Below are positions 1-8,035 of a stretch of DNA of 64,000 bases, piece by piece. The notes beneath the pieces are model-generated. The model had not been told where the DNA came from, did no database searches, and saw only the letters and a program-made list of their open reading frames with translations. Source of the stretch: an uncultured Pelagibacteraceae bacterium (GTDB lineage: Bacteria > Pseudomonadota > Alphaproteobacteria > Pelagibacterales > Pelagibacteraceae); contig CACIWZ010000004.1 of NCBI GenBank assembly GCA_902590505.1, positions 1-64,000 of the forward strand. Reading direction: 5' to 3'. Numbering within the stretch: the stretch's first letter is position 1; each line of letters opens with the position of its first letter. The translations under genes and the position numbers were made by a program.

Positions 1-210
1 GTAATTGGAGCAACGTTATTCCATTTCTTCAAAGAAGGTCTTTGGACATTAATATTAGGCTGGCAATATGTTGCGCTGGGAGTTTTGATCGTTGTAATCG
101 TAGTTTATTTCCCAGAAGGATTAATGGGTTGGTTGCGAGAAAAATACCCTGAAAGATTTGGTGAAGTGATAGATGAAAAAGATCGGAAAGCACAGGTAGA
201 ATTAAAATGA
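1..210 (+). CDS. livM: Branched-chain amino acid-type ABC transporter permease, C-terminal end (partial)
   Basis: Frame 1 is open from the window edge to a TGA that overlaps the ATG of the next ATPase gene. The 69 visible residues are a last hydrophobic segment (about residues 13-35) ending in VVYFPEGLMG, then a charged tail rich in Glu and Lys. A terminal membrane helix followed by FPEG/GL is typical of LivH/LivM permeases, and the two Liv-type ATPases downstream support this. The N-terminal bulk lies outside the window, so LivM rather than LivH is inferred only from its position directly before the ATPases. Confidence 0.75.
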   Translation, partial: VIGATLFHFFKEGLWTLILGWQYVALGVLIVVIVVYFPEGLMGWLREKYPERFGEVIDEKDRKAQVELK

Positions 211-941
211 GTATTTTACAAGTTAAAAATGTGAGTAAATCTTTTGGCGGTGTTCAAGCAAACGTAGATATTTCTGTTTCGGTAGAACAGGGATCTATAG
301 TTGGTTTAATAGGACCTAATGGTTCAGGTAAAACTACTTTATTTAATTCTATTGTTGGAACTCATCCAATTGATAAAGGATCAATTATTTTTGATAATAC
401 AGAAGTTTCCGAAATGCCTGTACCAGCAGTCGCTAAACTTGGTTTGTTAAGAACCTTTCAACAAACAAGAATTTATTCAAAACTTAATTGTGTAGAAAAT
501 ATGCTTATAAGTCATAAAGCAAGTGACTCTGGATTTATTTTTGCAAAAGTACCAGTTGAACTTACTGAGAAAGCAGAAAATATTTTAAACTTTGTTGGTC
601 TTTATCAAAAAAGAAATTTGAGAGCAGGTGATTTATCATTTGGACAACAAAAATTACTAGAATTAGCAATGGCTTTGATGAATGAGCCTAAAATGCTTTT
701 ATTAGACGAGCCTACAGCTGGAATTAATCCAACTTTAATTAACGGAATTATAGATAGATTAATTAAAATAAATAAAGATTATGGAATTACTTTATTAGTC
801 ATAGAGCACAATATGAAAGTAATTATGAGTTTAGCACAAAAAATTTTCTGTTTAGCCCACGGTAAAATGCTAGCAGAAGGTTCACCAGATCAAATTAAAA
901 ATGATAAGCGAGTTGTTGATGCTTACTTAGGGGCGCAGTAA
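207..941 (+). CDS. livG: ABC transporter ATPase, LivG type
   Basis: ATP-hydrolysing subunit of a branched-chain amino acid or amide-type importer, acting on the cytoplasmic face. The 244 residues carry Walker A GPNGSGKTT (about 36-44), signature LSFGQQKLLEL (about 143-153), Walker B MLLLDEPTAG and the switch histidine in VIEHNM. The C-terminal HGKMLAEGSP and YLGA ending are characteristic of LivG. The start overlaps the stop of the upstream permease and the stop overlaps the start of the LivF-type gene by one base, so the genes are translationally coupled. The substrate cannot be read from the ATPase. Confidence 0.9.
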   Translation: MSILQVKNVSKSFGGVQANVDISVSVEQGSIVGLIGPNGSGKTTLFNSIVGTHPIDKGSIIFDNTEVSEMPVPAVAKLGLLRTFQQTRIYSKLNCVENMLISHKASDSGFIFAKVPVELTEKAENILNFVGLYQKRNLRAGDLSFGQQKLLELAMALMNEPKMLLLDEPTAGINPTLINGIIDRLIKINKDYGITLLVIEHNMKVIMSLAQKIFCLAHGKMLAEGSPDQIKNDKRVVDAYLGAQ

Positions 942-1726
942 TGGCAAATCAATACGATGTTTTAGGTAAAGCACCTGGTTTAGAAGATTTAAATAAATTA
1001 TCTCCTAACGACGTTCACCTAACTATAAGAGGCTTAAATGCTGGCTACGGAAAAATGGAGATACTACATAATTTTGACTTAACAGTCAGTAAGGCTCAAT
1101 CGTTATGTTTAATAGGGCCTAACGGTGCAGGAAAATCTACAATTCTTCACTCCATATATGGATTTACAAATATTTTTGATGGAAAAATTGAATTAGAAGG
1201 AAATGAAATTACGACATTAACTCCTGCTCAGAAACTAAGTAAAGTAGGCATAGCTTATATCTTACAAGATAACTCAGTATTTCCTGATATGACAGTTGAG
1301 GAAAATCTTTTAATGGGTGGATACATTAAAGATAAACAAGACGAGGCTTATGAAGAAGCTGAGAGAATTTTTCAAAAATATGAGAGATTAAGAAATAGAA
1401 GAAATCAACCTGCAAAAGTTTTATCAGGCGGTGAAAGAAGATTATTAGAAATTTCAAGAGCATTAGTTATGAAGCCATCAATTTTATTAGTAGACGAACC
1501 ATCAATTGGTTTGGAACCAAAATATATTAATATGGTTTTTGAAATTTTAGAGGATCTTCAAAAAGCAGAGAAGAAAACAATAATACTTGTGGAACAAAAC
1601 GCAAAAAAAGGTTTAGAGTTTGCAGATATAGGTTACGTTTTAGTGTCTGGTCAAACAGCTATCGCAGGTAAAGGGGATGATCTTTTAAAAAATCCAGACG
1701 TAGGAAGATTATTCCTTGGTGGATGA
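941..1726 (+). CDS. livF: ABC transporter ATPase, LivF type
   Basis: Second ATPase of the importer. Walker A GPNGAGKST, signature LSGGERRLLEISRAL, Walker B ILLVDEPSIGLEP and the LivF-like VEQNAKKGLE switch segment are all present. At 261 residues it is about 20 longer than usual LivF (compare 239 residues for the copy at 12850). The extra length is an N-terminal stretch of about 30 residues before the ABC fold starts at LTIRGLNAGYG. It lies in an overlapping operon with the LivG gene before it and azlC after it (ATGA overlap). The binding-protein gene is not in view. Confidence 0.88.
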   Translation: MANQYDVLGKAPGLEDLNKLSPNDVHLTIRGLNAGYGKMEILHNFDLTVSKAQSLCLIGPNGAGKSTILHSIYGFTNIFDGKIELEGNEITTLTPAQKLSKVGIAYILQDNSVFPDMTVEENLLMGGYIKDKQDEAYEEAERIFQKYERLRNRRNQPAKVLSGGERRLLEISRALVMKPSILLVDEPSIGLEPKYINMVFEILEDLQKAEKKTIILVEQNAKKGLEFADIGYVLVSGQTAIAGKGDDLLKNPDVGRLFLGG

Positions 1727-2427
1727 TTAACTCGCAAGCTTTCTTTACAGGTTTAAAATCTCTAAAAGGTGCAAGAAGTCCAGCGTTACCTTTAGCAGCG
1801 TGTTTTGTTGCTTTAGGAGCTTTACTCAAAGATGCTGGATTTAACATTCAACAAAGTGCAGCTTCAAGCTTTTTTACATACGCATTACCAGGACAATTAG
1901 TAATGGCAGAGTCATTATTATTAGGAGCATCTATCGTAAATATTTTTTTAGCAGTTTGGTTAGTAAACTTTAGACTTTATCCAATGACAGTTTCTTTATT
2001 CCCTTTACTTGAGCATAAATCTCAACCTAAGTGGAAATATTATTTATCTTGTCATTTTCTTGCAGTTTCATCCTGGTTAATCGCTAAAGATGCTTATAAA
2101 AAGATCAATTCAAAATACCGAATAGATTTTTGGATAGGTATTGGCACAGGAACTTGGTTAACAGCTGTAATTATGACAGTTATTGGGTATCTGTTAGCAG
2201 ATCTTTTAAATAAAGAAATGTTAATTGGATTAGCAATTGTAAATCCAATTTATTTTTTTTGTATGATGATAAGTGCTATGAAAAATATAGCTATATCTAT
2301 TTCGGTGATTTTAGGAACAACTTTAGGACCAGTTATTTATTTATTTTCTACAGAGTGGTCATTATTGTTTGCTGGATTGATAGCAGGGACTGTTGCTTAT
2401 TTATTTGGAGAAAAAAATGGCAAGTAG
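1723..2427 (+). CDS. azlC: AzlC family branched-chain amino acid exporter, large subunit
   Basis: Inner-membrane permease of the AzlC family, which with AzlD exports branched-chain amino acids in characterised bacteria. The 234 residues contain about six hydrophobic segments; the ALPGQLVMAE stretch near residue 50 and the long polar loop near residues 95-115 fit the family. It overlaps the LivF stop by four bases and overlaps azlD by eleven, so one transcript would carry both importer and exporter subunits. Family assignment is good; the actual substrate is inferred. Confidence 0.85.
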   Translation: MINSQAFFTGLKSLKGARSPALPLAACFVALGALLKDAGFNIQQSAASSFFTYALPGQLVMAESLLLGASIVNIFLAVWLVNFRLYPMTVSLFPLLEHKSQPKWKYYLSCHFLAVSSWLIAKDAYKKINSKYRIDFWIGIGTGTWLTAVIMTVIGYLLADLLNKEMLIGLAIVNPIYFFCMMISAMKNIAISISVILGTTLGPVIYLFSTEWSLLFAGLIAGTVAYLFGEKNGK

Positions 2428-2743
2428 TCAACTTATAATTTTTGCAATTATAGCAACTTCAATCGCTACGTATATTTCTAGATTCATGGGAGCACTTACT
2501 TCTGAAAAAGTTAGTGTGAAATCAAAAATTTTCAAATGGTTTAATTGCGTTGCCTATTCAACTTTGGCTGCACTACTTGGAAGAATGATAATATTTCCTG
2601 CTGGAGTTTTAGCTGACTCAGAGCTAATAATAAGACTAATAGTATTCTTCACTTGTATTGCTATATTTATAATATCTAAAAAAAATTTGGTAATTCCTAC
2701 CATCGCTTCAGCAATTTTATTAAGTTTTTTGACTAACATTTGA
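2417..2743 (+). CDS. azlD: AzlD family branched-chain amino acid exporter, small subunit
   Basis: Small four-helix partner of AzlC, 108 residues from the ATG chosen here (MASSQLIIF). An ATG 24 bases upstream in the same frame would add eight residues taken from the azlC-overlapping frame, and AzlD proteins normally begin just before the first helix. Family traits are the early TYISRF segment and the hydrophobic runs at about 5-23, 38-55, 60-80 and 85-105. It ends the transport operon; the next large gene starts 76 bases on. Confidence 0.85.
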   Translation: MASSQLIIFAIIATSIATYISRFMGALTSEKVSVKSKIFKWFNCVAYSTLAALLGRMIIFPAGVLADSELIIRLIVFFTCIAIFIISKKNLVIPTIASAILLSFLTNI

Positions 2744-2761
2744 TTTGTGGTAAAATTAAAA

Positions 2762-2818
2762 ATGGAACCAATATTAGCAATTTTTATTGTTTTATGGATC
2801 ATGGGCACTATTGATTAA
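2762..2818 (+). CDS. Possible 18-residue hydrophobic peptide abutting glaH
   Basis: An ATG at 2762 opens a frame of 18 codons (MEPILAIFIVLWIMGTID) whose TAA ends on the base before the glaH ATG. The peptide is essentially one short hydrophobic helix. It could be a tiny membrane protein, a leader peptide coupling translation into glaH, or chance. No strong ribosome-binding site precedes it (GTGGTAAAATTAAAA), so confidence is low. Confidence 0.3.
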   Translation: MEPILAIFIVLWIMGTID

Positions 2819-3715
2819 ATGAGTTTTTTGATTTCAGATCATAATAATTCTAAAAGAATTCGTGTAATTAAGTTAAATGAAAGCGACCTTGATAGATTGA
2901 TTTTTCCTTTTAAAAAACATTCAATTTTATCTTTAGAATACAAACCATTTTCTAGATTTAGCTTGGCAAAAAGCTTAGATGAGGTATTTCAAAATAAACT
3001 AAGTAAAACTTTAAGTGAAATTCTTAATGATCGAAAAACCGGGACTGCCATCGTTGAGCCTGATATTAAAAACAAGAAATTTGATAAAGATTTTTTAGTC
3101 AAGCTTTCAACAGGACTCGCTTATTTAGTTGGCAATCCAAACTTTGACTCTATGACAGGGAAATATTACGCAAGATTTTATGTAAAACACCAAGACAGCA
3201 GCGACTCTTATTTAAGGAAGGCATATACAAATTTAGATCTTCATACTGACGGAACTTATGTAAAAGAGAAAACTGATTGGTTAATAATGACAAAAATGGA
3301 AGAACAGAACGTTAGTGGAGGTGAAAGCGTTATTTTACATTTAGATGATTGGGAACATTTGGAGGATTTAAGCAAAGATCCTGTTGGACAAGAAGATTTT
3401 GTTTGGGGATCACCTAAAAGTAAAAATGTTGATTATAAAGTAGAGCATCCCGTATTTTCAAAAGATAAACATGGTAAACCTACCATCTCTTACATTGATC
3501 AATTTCCTGAACCCAAAAATATGAAACAAGGTTTATTTTTACAAAAATTATCAGACGCTTTAGAACAAAGTAAAAATAAAATAAGCTTTCCACTACCTGT
3601 TGGATCGACAATTTTCTCTAATAACTATTTTTGGTTGCATGGAAGAAAAGCTTTTAAGGAGCATTCTGGGTTATCTAGAGAGTTACTTAGAATAAGAGGA
3701 ACTTTTTTTCATTAA
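2819..3715 (+). CDS. glaH: Glutarate 2-hydroxylase (CsiD/GlaH)
   Basis: Fe(II)/2-oxoglutarate-dependent dioxygenase that hydroxylates glutarate to L-2-hydroxyglutarate, a late step of lysine breakdown via cadaverine/glutarate. The 298 residues match CsiD along their length in memory: LEYKPFSRF near 39-47, NFDSMTGKYYARF near 108-120, LHTDGTYV with metal ligands H142 and D144, LHLDDWEHL near 173-181, YIDQFP near 225-230 and distal ligand H274 in FWLHGR, with a terminal RELLRIRG. It lies 66 bases upstream of tctC on the same strand. Neither L-2-hydroxyglutarate oxidase (lhgO) nor the regulator csiR is adjacent. Confidence 0.9.
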   Translation: MSFLISDHNNSKRIRVIKLNESDLDRLIFPFKKHSILSLEYKPFSRFSLAKSLDEVFQNKLSKTLSEILNDRKTGTAIVEPDIKNKKFDKDFLVKLSTGLAYLVGNPNFDSMTGKYYARFYVKHQDSSDSYLRKAYTNLDLHTDGTYVKEKTDWLIMTKMEEQNVSGGESVILHLDDWEHLEDLSKDPVGQEDFVWGSPKSKNVDYKVEHPVFSKDKHGKPTISYIDQFPEPKNMKQGLFLQKLSDALEQSKNKISFPLPVGSTIFSNNYFWLHGRKAFKEHSGLSRELLRIRGTFFH

Positions 3716-3722
3716 TACATAG

Positions 3723-3751
3723 TTGACTCCAGTTTAGTTATTTATTTTAAT
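3723..3751 (+). promoter_or_regulatory. Predicted sigma70-like promoter upstream of tctC
   Basis: TTGACT (3723-3728), a 17-base spacer and TTTAAT (3746-3751) lie 30 bases before the tctC start. They suggest tctCBA can be transcribed separately from glaH. The call is by eye from consensus only. Confidence 0.45.
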
Positions 3752-3781
3752 ATGAATAATTAATAAACACAGGGGGAAATA

Positions 3782-4774
3782 ATGTTCAATAAGTTCAAAA
3801 AACTTATCAGCCTAGTTTTCGCGACTGTTCTTTTAACATCAGTTTCAAACACATCTTTCGCTGCTGACAAATTACACTTTGTAATTGGCGGTGGTGCTGG
3901 TGGTGGTTGGGATGGAACTGCTAGAGGAACTGGTGAAGCTTTAACTAAAGCTGGTTTTTTAAATAGTGCATCATTTGAAAATATGTCAGGTGGTGGTGGA
4001 GGAAAAGCTTTATCATACATGATAAATACTAAACCTTCAGATACGATTTTAGTTCAATCTACTCCATTAGTTCTTAGATCAATAACTAGACACTCTGGTT
4101 ATGTAGATAAAAAGAACGCAGCTAAGGTTACATCTTATAAAGATGTTGTGCCAATAGCTGGAGTTATTGGTGATTATGGTGCAATCGTTGCTGCAAAAAA
4201 TTCACCTTACAATTCATGGAAAGATGTTGTTGCTGCTTACAAAGCAAATCCAAAATCAGTAAAAATGGCTGGTGGATCTGTAAGAGGAAGCATGGACCAT
4301 TTAATTGGTGCATTAGCATTTAAAGAAGCTGGTGCTAATCCAAATGATGTTGTTTACATTCCTTACGATGCAGGTGGAAAAGCGTTAGCAGGACTTTTAT
4401 CAGGTGAAACTCAAATTCTTTCAACTGGTTTAGGAGAAGTAATGGGTGCTCGAGACCAAGTAAAAATTCTTGGTATAACAGCTCCAAAAAGAGTTGCTGA
4501 TGCCCCAGATGTTCCAACCTTAAAAGAGCAAGGTACAAACGCAATCTTCGTAAATTGGAGAGGTTTCTTTGGTCCTCCAGGTATGAGTGATGGTGAGAGA
4601 AAAAAAATTGCTAAAATGTTAGGCGATGTTCAAAAAACACCTGAATGGGAAGCAGTCAGAAAAAGAAATGCTTGGGTAAATATTTATAACCCAGACAAAA
4701 AATTCGTTAAATTTTTGGAAAAACAAACAGTTGAAATGACTGGATTGTTGAAAAATTTAGGCGTAATAAAATAA
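3782..4774 (+). CDS. tctC: Tripartite tricarboxylate transporter substrate-binding protein TctC
   Basis: Periplasmic solute receptor of a TTT-family transporter, 330 residues. An N-terminal signal peptide (charged start, hydrophobic core about 9-21, cleavage near SFA-AD at 27) is followed by a Bug/TctC fold with the early FVIGGGAGGGWDGTARG loop and the conserved P-YDAGGKAL segment near residues 193-203. A strong purine-rich site (AGGGGGAAATA) precedes the ATG. tctB and tctA follow immediately, so the transporter is complete. The ligand is unknown from sequence; neighbouring glaH makes a C5 dicarboxylate such as glutarate attractive. Confidence 0.92.
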   Translation: MFNKFKKLISLVFATVLLTSVSNTSFAADKLHFVIGGGAGGGWDGTARGTGEALTKAGFLNSASFENMSGGGGGKALSYMINTKPSDTILVQSTPLVLRSITRHSGYVDKKNAAKVTSYKDVVPIAGVIGDYGAIVAAKNSPYNSWKDVVAAYKANPKSVKMAGGSVRGSMDHLIGALAFKEAGANPNDVVYIPYDAGGKALAGLLSGETQILSTGLGEVMGARDQVKILGITAPKRVADAPDVPTLKEQGTNAIFVNWRGFFGPPGMSDGERKKIAKMLGDVQKTPEWEAVRKRNAWVNIYNPDKKFVKFLEKQTVEMTGLLKNLGVIK

Positions 4775-4792
4775 ATAGTTAAGGAAAGAGCA

Positions 4793-5263
4793 GTGAAAAT
4801 CAGTCCTTCAAAGATTATTTCACTGCTCTTTTTTATTTTTTCAGGTTTTTATTTATATACAGCTCACCAAATTCAAGTTTTTACTTTCGATGAAAATGCA
4901 GCGTTTAATGCAAAAACATTTCCGATATATTTAGGTTATGCAGGACTTATGTTTTCTGCTCTCTACATTATTTTACCAGAGACCAAGCCCTCTAATGTAG
5001 ATTTATCAATTTTAGATTATAAAAAAACAATTATGTTGGTTGTACTTATGGTTTTGTATGGAATAACAATTTTAAGAGTAGGATATTTTTTATCAACTTC
5101 TATTTTTTTAGTTTTATCTTATATTGTTTTAGGTGAGAGAAAGTGGTTATGGATTTTTCTTTTATCATTCCCTTTTGTAGCAATATTTATGTATCTCCTT
5201 CATGGTCTATTAAATATTTATCTTCGTGATCCATTTTTACAATATATAGGAGTTATGGGATGA
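4793..5263 (+). CDS. tctB: Tripartite tricarboxylate transporter small membrane subunit TctB
   Basis: Four-helix small membrane protein of 156 residues, the usual TctB size. Hydrophobic segments lie at about 7-24, 46-60, 77-92 with 100-113, and 118-140; the NAKTFPIYLG motif near residue 40 is typical. The start used is the GTG at 4793 after AAGGAAAGAG. Its stop overlaps the tctA ATG (ATGGGATGATCG), indicating coupled translation. TctB holds the large permease and receptor together in the inner membrane. Confidence 0.88.
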   Translation: MKISPSKIISLLFFIFSGFYLYTAHQIQVFTFDENAAFNAKTFPIYLGYAGLMFSALYIILPETKPSNVDLSILDYKKTIMLVVLMVLYGITILRVGYFLSTSIFLVLSYIVLGERKWLWIFLLSFPFVAIFMYLLHGLLNIYLRDPFLQYIGVMG

Positions 5264-6759
5264 TCGAAGGAATACTTATTGGATTAGAAACAGCTTTTTC
5301 AATTAAAAATTTAATGATGGTCATGATTGGCTGTTTTGCTGGAACAATCATCGGAATGTTACCCGGGTTAGGTCCGATGACTGCCATCGCACTAATGATA
5401 CCGATAACTTACGGTTTTGAACCTTCCACTGGATTAATTTTAATGGCTGGTGTTTATTATGGTGCAGTTTTTGGGGGATCTACTTCTTCAATTTTAATTA
5501 ACGCTCCTGGTATACCTGGCACTGTTGCTACCTCATTTGATGGCTATCCTATGGCACAACAAGGAAAAGCTGGCAAAGCATTAGCAATTGCAGCTTATAG
5601 TTCTTTTGCAGGCGGTACTATTGCTGCAGTATTTCTTTTGATCGCAGCGCCAAGTTTATCAAAAGTAAGTTTAGCTTTTAGATCCCCAGATTATTTTGGT
5701 TTGATGATTTTAGGTTTAACTGCAGTATCAGCCTTTTCAGCAAAAGGACATTTTCTTAAAGCAATGATGATGGTTGTACTAGGTTTAATGTTGGCAAGCG
5801 TTGGTCAAGATACTCTTTCAGATATTCCAAGATTCACATTTCAAAATATGAATTTATCTGATGGTATAAGTTTTGTCCTAGTAGTAATGGCAACATTCGC
5901 GATGAGTGAGGCTTTAACAATAATATTTAAAGCAAATGATCCAACGAGGGTTGCAAAACAAATTTCTTTGTCACAGCTTGGCTCAATTAAACTAGACAAA
6001 GACGAGACAAAAAAAATGGTTAAAACTATTCCAAGATCGTCTGTATTAGGTTTTATTATAGGAGTCCTACCTGGAGCAGGGTCAACAATAGCATCTTTTT
6101 TAGCTTATGGAATGGAGAGAAACTTTGTTAATGATGAAGAAAAACAAAAATTTGGAAAAGGAAGTGTTAATGGATTAGCCGCACCTGAAACTGCTAATAA
6201 TGCGGCTTGTTCAGGGTCTTTCGTACCATTACTTACTTTAGGAATTCCTGGTAGCGGAACTACAGCAGTTATGTTAGGAGCACTTTTAGGTTTTGGCATT
6301 CAACCAGGTCCGAGATTATACCAAACAAATCCTGAAATTTTCTGGTCAGTAATAATGTCGATGTATATTGGAATGGTAATTTTATTAATTCTAAATCTAC
6401 CTTTAATTCCATATATTGCCAGAGTATTGGCAACACCAAGAACATTTTTAATACCTTTAATTTTGTTTTTTTCGGTGACTGGTATTTATTTAATGTCATT
6501 TAACAATTTTGATATTTTCTTAATGATTGGTATTGCAGTAGTGGCAACAATTCTACGTTTATATGATTTTCCAATGCCGCCTTTAATTCTAGCTTTCGTA
6601 TTAGGAGGTTTAATGGAGGAAAATTTACGTAGATCTCTCCTTATAAGTGACGGTTCCTGGTCATTTTTATGGGATAGACCTTTGACGTTAGTAATTATGG
6701 TGGTAATAATTGTCATTGTAGGATGGCAAATTTATAGAGGAATTTTGATAAAAAAGTAG
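5260..6759 (+). CDS. tctA: Tripartite tricarboxylate transporter large permease TctA
   Basis: Inner-membrane permease, 499 residues with about 11-12 hydrophobic segments. The two family repeats are visible: GTIIGMLPGLGPMTAIALM near 29-47 and GFIIGVLPGAGSTIASFLAY near 264-283, each with the G-x3-G-x2-PG-x-G signature. The AAPETANNAACSGSFVPLLT segment near 307-326 is also conserved. It uses an ion gradient for symport in studied members. It completes tctCBA and is followed by a weak hairpin. Confidence 0.93.
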   Translation: MIEGILIGLETAFSIKNLMMVMIGCFAGTIIGMLPGLGPMTAIALMIPITYGFEPSTGLILMAGVYYGAVFGGSTSSILINAPGIPGTVATSFDGYPMAQQGKAGKALAIAAYSSFAGGTIAAVFLLIAAPSLSKVSLAFRSPDYFGLMILGLTAVSAFSAKGHFLKAMMMVVLGLMLASVGQDTLSDIPRFTFQNMNLSDGISFVLVVMATFAMSEALTIIFKANDPTRVAKQISLSQLGSIKLDKDETKKMVKTIPRSSVLGFIIGVLPGAGSTIASFLAYGMERNFVNDEEKQKFGKGSVNGLAAPETANNAACSGSFVPLLTLGIPGSGTTAVMLGALLGFGIQPGPRLYQTNPEIFWSVIMSMYIGMVILLILNLPLIPYIARVLATPRTFLIPLILFFSVTGIYLMSFNNFDIFLMIGIAVVATILRLYDFPMPPLILAFVLGGLMEENLRRSLLISDGSWSFLWDRPLTLVIMVVIIVIVGWQIYRGILIKK

Positions 6760-6763
6760 ACAC

Positions 6764-6781
6764 TGTTGTTTAATTACAACA
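6764..6781 (+). terminator. Weak hairpin after tctA
   Basis: TGTTGT (6764-6769) and ACAACA (6776-6781) form a 6-bp stem with a six-base loop just after tctA. There is no clear T run, so it may only stabilise the 3' end. Confidence 0.3.
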
Positions 6782-6832
6782 CTAAAAATGGCATATTTAC
6801 TTAGTTTTTGACCATTAACCTTAGAATTGAAT

Positions 6833-6861
6833 TTGACGATAAAAATCTATTGAGTTAAATA
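6833..6861 (+). promoter_or_regulatory. Predicted sigma70-like promoter for the outer-membrane barrel gene
   Basis: TTGACG (6833-6838), a 17-base spacer and TAAATA (6856-6861) lie 35 bases before the start at 6896. AAGGAAAAGT supplies the ribosome-binding site. The call is visual only. Confidence 0.5.
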
Positions 6862-6895
6862 GACTCATTAATATTAATATTAATTAAGGAAAAGT

Positions 6896-7540
6896 ATGAA
6901 AAAAAATATTGCAATATTTTTATCATTTATATTCTTAGCTTGCCAATCAGCTAAAGCTGACATGGCGATAGGTATTACAGGTGCGATGCACATGTTTGAT
7001 GTTTCAGGTACAGAAACAACTAGAACAAGTAATCAAAAGAACACTGGAAGTCATTCTGAAGACGTAATAGTCCCAGAATTATTTGTAGAGACAGGAAGTG
7101 ACGGGGTCACTTTTGGTCTTTCTTATATTCCAACTAGAGATATGGGATCAAAGTCTAGAACAGACTCTGGTGATCAATCAGCTGGTACTTATAAAGCAGA
7201 AGCAGAATTAGATAACGTTGTTCAACTTTATGTAGACTATTCAGTAACAGAGTATAATGGAGCTGAAATTTACGTAAAGGGCGGAATACAACATGCTACT
7301 ATTGTGACTTTAGAGTCACTAAACTCAGGATCAACTTATCCTAACCAAGATGTATTTGGTTACACTTTAGGTATAGGAGCTAAAGGTGATTTGCCTTATG
7401 CAAACACTTTTTACAAAGCTGATCTAACTTACACTGATTTCGAAGACTACTCGGCAATGTCTGATGGTAATACTGGAAATAAAGTTGAGGCTGATTTAGA
7501 AGACGTAGCCGTTAAATTTTCTGTAGGATATAAATTTTAA
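6896..7540 (+). CDS. Small outer-membrane beta-barrel protein (porin-like)
   Basis: Predicted secreted outer-membrane protein of 214 residues. It has a signal peptide (MKKN, hydrophobic core to about 15, cleavage near AKA-DM at 21). The mature part is rich in alternating polar/hydrophobic strands (VVQLYVDYSV, AEIYVKGGIQHATIV, FGYTLGIGAKG) and ends in VKFSVGYKF with terminal Phe, the usual BAM recognition end. The size suggests an eight-strand barrel of the OmpW/opacity type. It stands alone with its own promoter and a terminator. The function (pore, adhesin or structural) is not readable. Confidence 0.75.
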   Translation: MKKNIAIFLSFIFLACQSAKADMAIGITGAMHMFDVSGTETTRTSNQKNTGSHSEDVIVPELFVETGSDGVTFGLSYIPTRDMGSKSRTDSGDQSAGTYKAEAELDNVVQLYVDYSVTEYNGAEIYVKGGIQHATIVTLESLNSGSTYPNQDVFGYTLGIGAKGDLPYANTFYKADLTYTDFEDYSAMSDGNTGNKVEADLEDVAVKFSVGYKF

Positions 7541-7562
7541 TAATTATTAAAGTTTAAATTAG

Positions 7563-7597
7563 AAAAAACCCGTAAAGAAATTTGCGGGTTTTTTTAT
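7563..7597 (+). terminator. Bidirectional intrinsic terminator
   Basis: AACCCG and CGGGTT form a stem (about 7567-7590) flanked by an A run on the left and a T run on the right, between the convergent barrel and DoxX genes. It can serve both strands. Confidence 0.85.
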
Positions 7598-7984
7598 TTA
7601 AAGTCTCACATATTTTTTTTCTCTATCAACTGCCCAATCTTTTGTTCCATTGGCAACTATAAATAAAAATCCACCAGCTAAACCAATATTTTTAAAAAAT
7701 GACACAAGTTGCATCTGGTTTGAGAAATCAAAATGAAAAATAAATGCAGTCAATAAGCAGAAGCTTGCGAGAATACCTGCTGCAATTCTTGCCTGATATC
7801 CAACGATTACAAGCACTGGTAAAATTACTTCAATTACAATAGCTGGATAAATTAAAAAACCAGGTAAACCAAAACCTTCCATCCAGCTCGTGGACCCGTC
7901 TAAATTAAAAATTTTATTGAAGGCAGAGATTAAAAACAAAGCCGAAATAAAAATTCTTCCAATTAGGTCTATAACATTTGCCAT
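7598..7984 (-). CDS. DoxX family membrane protein
   Basis: Four-helix inner-membrane protein of 128 residues. It starts MANVIDLIGRIFISALFL and has the DoxX pattern of an early helix with Ala/Phe-Asn-Lys, LPGFLIYPAIVIEVILPVLVIVG in the second helix (about 40-62), then two further helices. DoxX-like proteins are linked to thiosulfate/quinone redox or oxidative-stress membrane complexes in some bacteria, but the family is diverse and no partner is adjacent. It is convergent with the outer-membrane barrel gene and shares its terminator. Confidence 0.75.
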   Translation of the reverse strand: MANVIDLIGRIFISALFLISAFNKIFNLDGSTSWMEGFGLPGFLIYPAIVIEVILPVLVIVGYQARIAAGILASFCLLTAFIFHFDFSNQMQLVSFFKNIGLAGGFLFIVANGTKDWAVDREKKYVRL

Positions 7985-8035
7985 TTCAAAAAATTAAATT
8001 GATTAAACACTAATGTCAAAAAAAGATAGTTTAAT

